Source: an uncultured Flavobacteriaceae bacterium (GTDB lineage Bacteria; Bacteroidota; Bacteroidia; Flavobacteriales; Flavobacteriaceae). Taken from it: a stretch of DNA of 64,000 nt. Below, piece by piece: positions 1 to 8,681 of this stretch. The first letter of the stretch is position 1, and each line of letters starts with the position of its first letter. Location: positions 310,001-374,000 of the forward strand of contig CAJYAG010000002.1 of the NCBI GenBank assembly GCA_913065125.1, in the 5' to 3' direction. A program made the position numbers and the translations under genes. The notes under the pieces were generated by a model. The model was not told where the DNA came from and did no database searches. It saw only the letters and a program-made list of their open reading frames with translations.

Positions 1-2034
1 ACGCAAAATAATTGGGCATATACAATTTCTATAAGTAGACGAGCAGGAAAAGAAGGTTTTAACGAAGGTACTTTCTATGATGCAAATTCTTTTTTTGCTT
101 CTGTTGAGAAAAAAATCAACTCTTCTCACAGTATTAATTTTACGGCTATTTATACACCAAATAAAAGAGGGAAATCGTCTGCAAATACACAAGAAGTTTA
201 TGATTTAAAAGGCATTCAATACAATTCGTATTGGGGAATGCAAAACGGACGAATGCGAAATGCTCGTCAAAAAAGAATTGTAGAGCCCATTCTGATGTTA
301 AATCATTATTGGACAATAACTAAAAACACAACTTTAAACACCAATGTTGCGTATCAATTTGGAAAAGTTGCAAATAGTAGAATAGATTATAACGGAAGTA
401 AAATTGACGGTTCTATTAATGGTGTTCCAACAATGGTAAGTTTGGGTGGCGCAAATCCAGATCCAACCTATTATCAAAAATTACCAAGTTATGGTTTAAA
501 AAAAGGCTTTCCCAATGTGTATGAAATGGAAAAAACATTCCTCAAAAATGGTCAGCTAGATTGGACAAATTTCTATCAAAAAAATTCAAATCCGATAAAC
601 AATGGCTATGCTGCCTATGTTTTATATGATGACAGAAATGACGACAAACAGTTTTCTGTAAATTCAATTTTTGAGGCAGAAATAAATGAAAACAGCACTT
701 TAAACGCTTCAATTCAATACAGGAATTTAAGTTCAGATAATTTTGCACAAGTAACCGATTTGTTTGGAGGAACAAAATTTTTAGATGTAGATTCTTTTGC
801 AAATACAAACACTTTAAAACAAAATGATTTACAACATCCGAACAGAGAAGTTACAGTTGGTGACAAGTTTAAATACAACTATAATTTAACCACCAATATT
901 TTAAACGGATTTGCACAAGCGCAGTTTAAATACAATAAAATTGATTTTTATACTGCTGCAAGTATTTCAAATACAACGCATCAAAGAAATGGATTATATA
1001 AAAACGGAAAATTTGCTACAGGAAATGCTTCTTTAGGGAAATCTGATAAACCTACTTTTACAAATTATGGATTAAAAGGTGGCGCAACCTATAAATTTAC
1101 TGGTCGTCATTTAGTTGACGCAAATGCTGGTTATTTGACAAAAGCACCAACATTACGAAACGCCTTTTCTAACGCAAGAATAAATAATGATGTTGTTGAA
1201 AATTTAACTAGCGAAAAAATCTTTTCTGGGGATGCGAGTTACATTTTTAGAAGTCCAAATTTACAGGCAAAAGCAACTGGTTATTATGCAAAAATTAAAG
1301 GCGCTACAGAAGTTTCCTTTTATTATGCAGACGGAGTTGGAGGAAGCGGGTCTGATTACACCGCTTTTGTACAAGAAATTTTAACCGAAATCGATAAGAA
1401 AAACATTGGTATAGAACTAGGTTTAGAAGCACAAGTTACAGCATCAATCAAATTAAAAGGAGCTGCAAATATGGGTCAATATATCTATGATAGCAATCCA
1501 ACTTTAACGCTAAAATCTGAAATTGATGGATTTCAATTTGCATCAAGAGCATCCAACTTAAAAAACTACAAATTAGCCGCTGGACCTCAACAAGCATATT
1601 CTGTTGGATTTGAATATAGAGATCCAGATTATTGGTGGTTTGGAGCAACGATGAACTTTTTTGCAAATGCTTATGTAGATGTTGCTCCATTAACAAGAAC
1701 AAGCAATTTTACGGATAATGGCGGAATTCCTTTTAACGATTACGACCCAGAATTAGCAAAAACATTATTGCAACAAGAAAAATTTGACAGTTATAATGTC
1801 ATCAATTTGGTTGGAGGAAAATCTTGGAAAATTAACGACTATTATATCAGCCTTTTTGCAAGTATTAGCAATCTACAAAACACCAAATATAAAACGGGTG
1901 GTTTTGAGCAAGGCAGAAATGCAAATTACAGAGAATTACGAGATGATAAAGCGTTAGACAAGCCTATTTTTGGCCCAAAATATTGGTTTGGAAGAGGAGC
2001 AACTTACTTTTTGAATGTCAGCTTTAGATTTTAA
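1..2034 (+). CDS. TonB-dependent outer-membrane receptor, C-terminal part (5' end outside window)
   Basis: The reading frame is open from the first base, so this is the 3' part of a longer gene; about 677 residues are present. The visible part is the beta-barrel of a TonB-dependent receptor: alternating aromatic/polar strands, many Asn/Tyr-rich loops, and a last strand ending in Phe (FLNVSFRF), the usual outer-membrane insertion signal. The plug domain and TonB box lie upstream of the window. Such receptors import large ligands (glycans, siderophores, cobalamin) across the outer membrane using TonB energy. The ligand cannot be told from this part. A DUF5689 lipoprotein follows after about 20 bases and is probably co-transcribed as its surface partner. 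Confidence 0.88.
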   Translation, partial: TQNNWAYTISISRRAGKEGFNEGTFYDANSFFASVEKKINSSHSINFTAIYTPNKRGKSSANTQEVYDLKGIQYNSYWGMQNGRMRNARQKRIVEPILMLNHYWTITKNTTLNTNVAYQFGKVANSRIDYNGSKIDGSINGVPTMVSLGGANPDPTYYQKLPSYGLKKGFPNVYEMEKTFLKNGQLDWTNFYQKNSNPINNGYAAYVLYDDRNDDKQFSVNSIFEAEINENSTLNASIQYRNLSSDNFAQVTDLFGGTKFLDVDSFANTNTLKQNDLQHPNREVTVGDKFKYNYNLTTNILNGFAQAQFKYNKIDFYTAASISNTTHQRNGLYKNGKFATGNASLGKSDKPTFTNYGLKGGATYKFTGRHLVDANAGYLTKAPTLRNAFSNARINNDVVENLTSEKIFSGDASYIFRSPNLQAKATGYYAKIKGATEVSFYYADGVGGSGSDYTAFVQEILTEIDKKNIGIELGLEAQVTASIKLKGAANMGQYIYDSNPTLTLKSEIDGFQFASRASNLKNYKLAAGPQQAYSVGFEYRDPDYWWFGATMNFFANAYVDVAPLTRTSNFTDNGGIPFNDYDPELAKTLLQQEKFDSYNVINLVGGKSWKINDYYISLFASISNLQNTKYKTGGFEQGRNANYRELRDDKALDKPIFGPKYWFGRGATYFLNVSFRF

Positions 2035-2054
2035 AAACTTAAAAAACATTGATT

Positions 2055-3491
2055 ATGAAAACATATAAATTATATCCAAAAACCTTATTTCTGTTACTTT
2101 TTATTAGTATTTCTTGCGTGCAAGACAACGCTTTTGAAGTGCCAGATATTACCATCACAGATCCAACTATTACTGTAAATTCAGATTTAGGAAAAGTAAA
2201 AACAGCTTTACAACAAGAGTACTTTTCTAACCAAAAGTTAGTGTTTACATTTCCTGTAAACGAAAATAGCCCAACGTTTATTGAAGGCTATGTAATTTCA
2301 TCAGATGCTACTGGAAATTTTTACAACAAACTTATTGTGCAAGACAAACCAGATAATCCAACTGCAGGAATTGAAATTTTAATCAATAAATCTGCATTGA
2401 GTGATTTGTTTACAATTGGGCAAAAAATTTATATCAAATTAGATGGTTTGTCAGTTTCCTATGATGATGGGCAAAGTGAAGTGAACCCAATAAATTTAGC
2501 GCCCGGAAAATATTCGTTAGGTTTTTTAGAAGGGGATAGAGCTGGTAAAATTCCTGCAACGGCAATTAAGAATCATCTTTTTAGAACGGCAACAATTGCT
2601 ACAATTGTTCCTCAAAAAATTACGATAGAAACGATAACAGATGCAACCATAAATACCTTTGTTCAGTTAGAAAATGCTCAGTTTGATATTTCTGAAATTG
2701 GAAAAACTTTTGCGGGTGAAAAATATGATGAATACGACGGGTTTCGATATGTATTTGAATGCGGATCAGAACACGAATTAAGATTACAAACCAGTACTTT
2801 TTCTAGTTTTAAATCGACTTTGATTCCAGACGGACAAGGAAAAATTGACTTTATTTTATCCAAAGATTTTAAATCAGAGTTTTTAGTTGCTATTGTAAAT
2901 TCTCCTTCAACAATTGATTTTACAAACGCTACAAGGTGCGATCCTGATTTTTTAGATTGTGATGCAAACACAAGTGTCGGAACTATTATTTTAATTAATG
3001 AAGACTTTGAAAACATTAAAACAAATTCGCATTTACTTAATGCAGGTTGGTCAAATACCAATACAAATGGCGGTAAAAATGTATTTAAGTCTAAAACAAA
3101 AAACGGGAATAGAGTAATGGAAATGTCTGCTTATAACACCGCAGAAAATCCGTTAGAAATCTGGTTGATTTCTCCAACAATTAATTTAGATGCAACCACA
3201 AACGAAACCTTAACTTTTGAAACTAATAATGGTTATGACAATGGTAGAGCCTTAAAAGTTTTTGTTTCCTCTGATTTTTCTGGAGATGTAAAAACAGCAA
3301 CTTGGACTCAAATTAATGCTGATTTATCTGAAGGTCCAAGCAGTGATTACTCAAACTTCTTTACCAAATCTGGCGATATTAGTTTGTCTTGTTTGTCAGG
3401 AAATGTACATATTGCTTTTCAATATTTTGGTGGCGACGGTGCAGTTTCTACAACGGTACAACTAGATAATGTGAAAATTACAGGAGACTAA
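2055..3491 (+). CDS. DUF5689-type surface lipoprotein paired with the TonB receptor
   Basis: A 478-residue protein starting at ATG 2055 (a TTG two codons earlier is less likely). Residues 1-21 form a lipoprotein signal peptide ending in ISISC, with Cys21 as the lipidated residue. The middle part resembles the DUF5689 family found beside TonB-dependent receptors in Bacteroidetes. Residues about 315-478, starting near ILINEDFEN, look like a jelly-roll choice-of-anchor/cleaved-adhesin domain, often a carbohydrate- or protein-binding module. It probably sits on the outer membrane next to the receptor encoded just upstream. The exact ligand is unknown. A terminator hairpin follows. Confidence 0.75.
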   Translation: MKTYKLYPKTLFLLLFISISCVQDNAFEVPDITITDPTITVNSDLGKVKTALQQEYFSNQKLVFTFPVNENSPTFIEGYVISSDATGNFYNKLIVQDKPDNPTAGIEILINKSALSDLFTIGQKIYIKLDGLSVSYDDGQSEVNPINLAPGKYSLGFLEGDRAGKIPATAIKNHLFRTATIATIVPQKITIETITDATINTFVQLENAQFDISEIGKTFAGEKYDEYDGFRYVFECGSEHELRLQTSTFSSFKSTLIPDGQGKIDFILSKDFKSEFLVAIVNSPSTIDFTNATRCDPDFLDCDANTSVGTIILINEDFENIKTNSHLLNAGWSNTNTNGGKNVFKSKTKNGNRVMEMSAYNTAENPLEIWLISPTINLDATTNETLTFETNNGYDNGRALKVFVSSDFSGDVKTATWTQINADLSEGPSSDYSNFFTKSGDISLSCLSGNVHIAFQYFGGDGAVSTTVQLDNVKITGD

Positions 3492-3507
3492 TAGCAATTC
3501 ATTGTAT

Positions 3508-3548
3508 CCTACAAGGTCAAAAAAAAGACCTTGTAGGTATCTTTTTTA
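3508..3548 (+). terminator. Terminator after the TonB receptor/DUF5689 pair
   Basis: An 11-bp perfect stem (CCTACAAGGTC at 3508-3518 and GACCTTGTAGG at 3527-3537) with an A8 loop, followed by a T-rich stretch. It lies between convergent genes and best serves the plus strand. Confidence 0.8.
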
Positions 3549-3998
3549 TTAGTTTAAATTCCGTTTTTCAATAAAAAAGCGTTTTAATATTTGCGAACAT
3601 TCGTTTTCTAAAATTCCGCCAACAACTTTTGTTTTTGGATGAATGGTTGTTTTTAGTGTTAAAAATCCGCGTTCTAATTCAGAAGCTCCGTAAACGATTT
3701 TGCCTAGTTGTGTCCAATAACTTGCGCCAGCACACATTTGGCAAGGTTCTAACGTAACATACAAGGTACAATCTTTTAAATATTTACCTCCTAAATAATC
3801 TGCTGCAGCCGTAAATGCTTGCATTTCTGCGTGTGCAGTTACATCATTTAACGTTTCTGTTAAGTTGTGTGCTCTTGCAATAATTTGTTCCTTAAAAACA
3901 ATGATTGCTCCGACAGGAACTTCACCTTTATCAAAAGCAGTTGTTGCTTCATCTAAAGCTTTTTTCATAAAATAAACGTCGTCAAAAGGATTTATCAT
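3549..3998 (-). CDS. tadA: tRNA-specific adenosine-34 deaminase
   Basis: A 149-residue cytidine/deoxycytidylate-deaminase-fold enzyme of the usual TadA length. The zinc site is complete: His56-Ala-Glu58 (HAEMQA) and Cys86/Cys89 (PCQMC), with Glu58 as the proton shuttle. TadA converts A34 of tRNA-Arg(ACG) to inosine in the cytoplasm so that one tRNA can read several Arg codons. The gene is divergent from dxs with about 60 bases between starts. A second possible start at Met11 cannot be excluded. Confidence 0.92.
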   Translation of the reverse strand: MINPFDDVYFMKKALDEATTAFDKGEVPVGAIIVFKEQIIARAHNLTETLNDVTAHAEMQAFTAAADYLGGKYLKDCTLYVTLEPCQMCAGASYWTQLGKIVYGASELERGFLTLKTTIHPKTKVVGGILENECSQILKRFFIEKRNLN

Positions 3999-4049
3999 TT
4001 AAAAAATATTTTTTCAATAATACAAAAAGCAAATCAGATGTAAAACTCG

Positions 4050-4057
4050 TACTTTTG
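4050..4057 (+). promoter_or_regulatory. -7 promoter element of dxs, very close to the start codon
   Basis: TACTTTTG fits the Bacteroidetes -7 consensus TAnnTTTG. Only four bases (TTGC) separate it from the dxs ATG at 4062, so transcription should begin at or next to the start codon, giving a leaderless mRNA. No clear -33 TTTG is seen. Confidence 0.55.
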
Positions 4058-4061
4058 TTGC

Positions 4062-5843
4062 ATGTCAACAAAACTTTTAGATACAATTTACAATCCTAAA
4101 GATGTACGAAAACTAAAACCAGTACAATTGCCGGTTTTAGCAAAAGAATTGCGTGCCTTTATTATTGATATTGTTGCTACAAAAGAAGGACATTTAGGCG
4201 CAAGTTTAGGTGTTGTTGAACTCACAATCGCTTTGCATTATTTGTTTGACACGCCAACTGATTTATTGGTTTGGGATGTTGGACATCAAGCGTACGGACA
4301 TAAAATTCTTACAGAAAGAAAAGAAGTTTTTGACACCAATAGAAGACTAAACGGAATTTCGGGTTTCCCAAAAAGAAGTGAAAGTAAATATGATGCTTTT
4401 GGCGTTGGACATTCTTCAACGTCTATTTCTGCAATTTTAGGAATGGCAATCGCATCAAAATTAAAAGGAGAAACCGAAAAACAACATATTGCCGTTATTG
4501 GAGATGCTTCTATTGCAAGCGGAATGGCTTTTGAAGCGTTGAATCATGCTGGTGTAACGGATGCAAATGTATTGGTTATTTTAAATGACAATGCAATTGG
4601 AATTGATCCTTCTGTTGGCGCATTAAAAGAATATTTAACCAAAGTAAAAACCGATAAAAGGCTTGCCGCGCAAAACAATATTATAAAAGCCTTGAATTTT
4701 AATTATTCTGGTCCAATTGATGGTCATAATTTAGAAGAATTATTAGCCGAGTTATCTCGATTAAAAAAAGTAAAAGGCCCAAAATTCTTACATATAATTA
4801 CCACCAAAGGAAAAGGATTACAACAAGCAGAAGAAAATCAAGTGCAATATCATGCGCCTGGAAAATTTGACAGTAAAACAGGTGAAATTATCCCGAAGGA
4901 ACAAAAAATAGAGCCTCTAAAATACCAAGATGTATTTGGAAAAACCTTGGTAGAATTAGCCGATAAAAATGATAAAATTGTAGGTATTACTCCAGCAATG
5001 ATTACAGGAAGTTCTTTAACATTTTTATTAGAAAAATATCCTGAAAGAATGTTTGATGTTGGCATTGCAGAACAACACGCAGTAACATTAGCAGCAGGAA
5101 TGGCAACACAAGGAATGATGCCTTTTTGCAATATTTACTCTACCTTTTTACAACGTGCTTACGATCAAATTATTCACGATGTTGCTTTACAAAATTTACC
5201 TGTAATTTTCTGTTTAGATAGAGCTGGCTTGGTGGGCGAAGATGGTGCAACACATCACGGAGTTTTTGATTTGGCGTATTTACGTGCAATTCCGAATTTG
5301 ATACTCTTTGCGCCAAGAAACGAAGTTGAACTTCGCAATATCATGTACACAGCGCAATTAGGATTAGAGAATCCGATTGCAATTAGATATCCGAGAGGAA
5401 AAGGGGTTTTGATAGATTGGAAACAACCTTTTTCTAAAATAAAAATCGGAACAGGAATTTGCGTAAAAGAAGGAAAAGGTATTGCTGTACTATCTATTGG
5501 TAGCATTGCAAAAAATGTAACTCTTGCCATTGAAAAAACAAATCAAGAAATTGCTGTTGCACATTACGATATGCGTTTTGTAAAACCATTGGATGAAAAA
5601 TTATTGCATACCATTTTTAATTCTTTTCAAAAAGTAATTACCGTTGAAGACGGAACAGTTGCTGGCGGATTTGGATCTGCAATCGCGGAGTTTGCTGTAA
5701 AAAACAACTATAAAAATACCATTACAATACTTGGAGTTCCAGATGTATTTATTCATCAAGGAACTGTAGAAGAACTGCATAAAATTGCAAAAATAGATGC
5801 TGAATCTATCTTTAACATAATAAAAAAAGCAGCATTAAAATAA
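4062..5843 (+). CDS. dxs: 1-deoxy-D-xylulose-5-phosphate synthase
   Basis: A 593-residue thiamine-diphosphate enzyme that condenses pyruvate with glyceraldehyde 3-phosphate to DXP, the first step of the MEP isoprenoid pathway. Visible signatures are the N-terminal GHQAYGHK region, the ThDP/Mg motif starting GDASIASGMAFEALNHAG, the catalytic-Glu motif GIAEQHAVTLAAG, the transketolase-type DRAGLVGEDGATHHG segment and the C-terminal transketolase domain. It is slightly shorter than the roughly 620 residues of E. coli Dxs, as is common in Flavobacteria. The start is fixed by the -7 element four bases upstream. The stop codon lies inside a terminator hairpin. Confidence 0.95.
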   Translation: MSTKLLDTIYNPKDVRKLKPVQLPVLAKELRAFIIDIVATKEGHLGASLGVVELTIALHYLFDTPTDLLVWDVGHQAYGHKILTERKEVFDTNRRLNGISGFPKRSESKYDAFGVGHSSTSISAILGMAIASKLKGETEKQHIAVIGDASIASGMAFEALNHAGVTDANVLVILNDNAIGIDPSVGALKEYLTKVKTDKRLAAQNNIIKALNFNYSGPIDGHNLEELLAELSRLKKVKGPKFLHIITTKGKGLQQAEENQVQYHAPGKFDSKTGEIIPKEQKIEPLKYQDVFGKTLVELADKNDKIVGITPAMITGSSLTFLLEKYPERMFDVGIAEQHAVTLAAGMATQGMMPFCNIYSTFLQRAYDQIIHDVALQNLPVIFCLDRAGLVGEDGATHHGVFDLAYLRAIPNLILFAPRNEVELRNIMYTAQLGLENPIAIRYPRGKGVLIDWKQPFSKIKIGTGICVKEGKGIAVLSIGSIAKNVTLAIEKTNQEIAVAHYDMRFVKPLDEKLLHTIFNSFQKVITVEDGTVAGGFGSAIAEFAVKNNYKNTITILGVPDVFIHQGTVEELHKIAKIDAESIFNIIKKAALK

Positions 5844-5853
5844 TGCTGCTTTT
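5825..5853 (+). terminator. Terminator overlapping the dxs stop codon
   Basis: AAAAGCAGCATTA (5825-5837) pairs with TAATGCTGCTTTT (5841-5853) around a 3-base loop. The dxs stop TAA forms part of the 3' arm. Confidence 0.75.
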
Positions 5854-5858
5854 GTCTG

Positions 5859-5876
5859 TTCGAGCGGAGTCGAGAA
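5859..5876. repeat. 18-bp intergenic repeat, copy 1
   Basis: TTCGAGCGGAGTCGAGAA occurs here and, exactly as its reverse complement, at 10063-10080. Both copies lie just past gene ends. Related forms with the core GAGCnnAGyCGA occur at 28209 and 29798. Confidence 0.7.
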
Positions 5877-5895
5877 CTTATAAAAAATGAATTTT

Positions 5896-8640
5896 TTACT
5901 TGATAATTACTTTTCCTGTTGCTTTTTTATTGTTAGCATCTATTAAGTTAACAACATACACACCAGAAGGTAAGTTTACAGAAACAGGCTGTTTTTCTTG
6001 TTGTGTAAAATCTACCTGCTTAGAAAATACTTGTTTTCCGTTGATATCAAATAGCAATAAATTAGCTTTTCCTAAAGTGTTTTTTGCAAAAATGGTAAAG
6101 TCTCCGTTAGAAACCGTTGGATACATTGTAAAAACTTTGTTTTCTTTTATTACATCATCAACAGAAACAACCCCTGCAGCAAATTGTCCAGTAAACATTC
6201 CTCTACCATAAGTGGTTGCCATAACCGTATTATCAGCAGTTCTAAAACTAAAAGAAGTTACTTTTACATTAGACATTCCGTTAAAGGATTGTGACCAACT
6301 TGGTGAAGCATCTTTAAAATTACTTGTTCTCCAAACACCTAATTCAGTACCAATAATAACTTCATCATTATTTAAAGGATTCATCATGATTGCTTTTACA
6401 GGAATATCTGGAAAATTACCTTCTTTTTCTTCCCAGTTAGCACCACCATCTGCGCTAAACCAAACACTTGTAATACCGTAATTATGAAAAGAAACTAAGA
6501 TTTCGTTTTCTGATGCTCCAAATGCAATGTCAGAAATGCTTCCTAAAAAGTTAGGGTCTCCAATACTTGTCCATGCCGGACCGGCTGAATTAGCACTTTC
6601 TATTTTTAATAACTTTCCATTATTTGTACCAACAAAAAGTTTTGTAGAATTTGTAGTAAAAGGAGATACTTTAAAAGCAGTTGGTTCTCCTGTTAACAAG
6701 TCGTTTGTAAGTTCTGTTTTTATTGGTGATCCTAATAAATTAGCAAATTTTGCTATCACATAAGTACTTCCTTTAGAATAATTTGTATATAAAATATCTA
6801 AATTATCATCTAAATCAGCCGGATTGATAAAATTTCCTGAATACGGACTACTGTCAGAAGAAATTACTACTCCAGAACCTGTATAAGGCAAATTGTATCT
6901 GTTGTAATTGTTATACACATAAGATGCAATGGCATAAGCACCATCTTTATCTATAAATGAGTAAGCACCATCTCCACCTCTCATTCTCACTGTACTATTA
7001 ATTCCATTACTAGCTCCATTGATAAACTGTGTGCCGTTGTCTTGTGCGCCAGCTAATAATAGCTTTTGGTTTGTACTTTGACCTATTTCTCCATGATAAA
7101 ACTGTGTTATATTATAATCTTTAATTCTAGCTTCTATTGCAGTAGTAGAGGTTTCTGCACCAGATAAAGAAGTTGCATAATAAACACCACCATCATTACC
7201 TATAATTGCTTTGTTAGCATCTGTTGGATGAAATGCCCAACCATGTTGATCTGCATGAACCGTTGGAATTGTCATTGCTGCCAAATTATTATTGTTAGAC
7301 CATTTAGAAATTTGTTTCCAAGAACTACCTGAATTTGTACTTCTAAACAAATCAATTCCACCAACATAAAGTGTGTTGTCATTTGTTGGGTCTACTTCAA
7401 TTACCAAATCGTAATAAGCTTGTCCTCTTGTAAAATCATTATTTGGAATTCCTGTGTCTGCATCTGCTGGTGTTATAATATTTGTTGTATTGGCAAAACC
7501 ATCTGTTGTTACTTCTATTTTTGGAGCACCACTAATGTGGTACAAAGCATACATTTTATCTTTATTTGTTTTAGAAACTGCTATTTCTGTTCTTTTAGCA
7601 TTAGCGACTGAATGTGTAACAGAAAATGAAGTTCCGTCAATCGATTTTAAAATAGTACCGCCACCAAGTCCCCAGGCATTACTATCTGAACCTATCCAAA
7701 GTGTATTGTCTACTCCAATTTCAAAATCGTTTGGTTCATAAAAAGAATGTACAGCTCCTTGAGATTGTCCAGGAATTGTAGGTAATGATACTATGTTCCA
7801 AGTTGATCCATCGTCCACACTTTTATACAACCCTGTTTTATCTAATCCTGCAAACTGATTAGTTCCTGCATACGAACCAACATAAGCCCCAGCAACACCA
7901 ATAAAAACTTCAGTTTTACCATTATTATTCCAAGCAATAACATCATTAATAAAAAATAGTCTTTTTCTATAATCTGGATTTGTGTTTTCACTATACACAT
8001 TTGTCCAAGAAGCACCACCATCTGTAGATTTCCAAACTCCATTTCCTATAGAACTCGGGTTTGCTTGTCCTTCACCAGTTCCCACATACATAATTTGTGA
8101 ATTGTTTGGGTCAACTGTCATACAACTTACCGATAAATTTTCATCAATACCTACTTGTGTCCAAGAAGAATTGGCATCCGTAATGTCATTATTTACCCAT
8201 AAACCTCCAGAAACGCCACCAGCAAAAACTCGCTTGTGTGTTGCGTCATTCGGGTCGAACATCACAACTCTAGTTCTACCACCAACATTGTTTGGACCTC
8301 TTTCTGCCCACATATTATCTGCTGCATCACCTGGAACTCTTTGTAATTTTCTTTGTGCTTTTAATTCTTGTTGAACTTTAAATACATTTTCTGGATGTGT
8401 TCTACCAGTATTTGGGTTCATTTCCAATAAATATTCTTGTTCAAAATATTTATTTGGTGGCATTCCTTCTGCTTTTCTCTCTTTCTTAGTAAGTTTTAGT
8501 GTGTTATTATATGGATGATTCTTTAAGAATTTTGCATAATTTTCTCTTGCCTTTTCTGCTGCTGAATCTGTATCTAAAACTAGATAAGTTGTGAAAGCTA
8601 CAGCTACAATTGCAAAAACGAATAGTAGTTTTTTCTTCAT
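5896..8640 (-). CDS. Large BNR/sortilin-type beta-propeller protein exported by T9SS
   Basis: A 914-residue protein with an N-terminal signal peptide (about residues 1-22). Many BNR/Asp-box repeats of the SxDxGxxW type are visible (for example KSTDGGASW, KSVDDGSTW, RSTNSGSSW, SADGGANW), predicting two VPS10/sortilin-like beta-propellers. The last 75 residues (from about 838, MYPTVSNGDF to GKVIIK) are a type A T9SS C-terminal sorting domain, so the protein should cross the outer membrane and be released or anchored to A-LPS. Bacteroidetes relatives are often named glycosyl hydrolases, but no catalytic motif is evident, so the enzymatic role is unknown. It has its own promoter and is the last gene before the convergent dxs. 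Confidence 0.82.
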   Translation of the reverse strand: MKKKLLFVFAIVAVAFTTYLVLDTDSAAEKARENYAKFLKNHPYNNTLKLTKKERKAEGMPPNKYFEQEYLLEMNPNTGRTHPENVFKVQQELKAQRKLQRVPGDAADNMWAERGPNNVGGRTRVVMFDPNDATHKRVFAGGVSGGLWVNNDITDANSSWTQVGIDENLSVSCMTVDPNNSQIMYVGTGEGQANPSSIGNGVWKSTDGGASWTNVYSENTNPDYRKRLFFINDVIAWNNNGKTEVFIGVAGAYVGSYAGTNQFAGLDKTGLYKSVDDGSTWNIVSLPTIPGQSQGAVHSFYEPNDFEIGVDNTLWIGSDSNAWGLGGGTILKSIDGTSFSVTHSVANAKRTEIAVSKTNKDKMYALYHISGAPKIEVTTDGFANTTNIITPADADTGIPNNDFTRGQAYYDLVIEVDPTNDNTLYVGGIDLFRSTNSGSSWKQISKWSNNNNLAAMTIPTVHADQHGWAFHPTDANKAIIGNDGGVYYATSLSGAETSTTAIEARIKDYNITQFYHGEIGQSTNQKLLLAGAQDNGTQFINGASNGINSTVRMRGGDGAYSFIDKDGAYAIASYVYNNYNRYNLPYTGSGVVISSDSSPYSGNFINPADLDDNLDILYTNYSKGSTYVIAKFANLLGSPIKTELTNDLLTGEPTAFKVSPFTTNSTKLFVGTNNGKLLKIESANSAGPAWTSIGDPNFLGSISDIAFGASENEILVSFHNYGITSVWFSADGGANWEEKEGNFPDIPVKAIMMNPLNNDEVIIGTELGVWRTSNFKDASPSWSQSFNGMSNVKVTSFSFRTADNTVMATTYGRGMFTGQFAAGVVSVDDVIKENKVFTMYPTVSNGDFTIFAKNTLGKANLLLFDINGKQVFSKQVDFTQQEKQPVSVNLPSGVYVVNLIDANNKKATGKVIIK

Positions 8641-8662
8641 AATTAATTTATTTTAATGTTCT

Positions 8663-8670
8663 CAAAGTTA
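8663..8670 (-). promoter_or_regulatory. -7 element for the BNR-repeat T9SS protein
   Basis: Minus-strand TAACTTTG, matching TAnnTTTG, 22 bases before the start codon and within the gap after dgt. Confidence 0.5.
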
Positions 8671-8681
8671 ATGAAATGATT

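Noticed and set aside
2678-3061. Open frame of 127 codons on the minus strand
   Set aside because: It is a shadow of the DUF5689 lipoprotein gene with no signal, domain or promoter.
7982-8374. Open frame of 130 codons on the plus strand
   Set aside because: It lies antisense inside the BNR-repeat T9SS gene and encodes no known family; the minus-strand gene explains the open frame.
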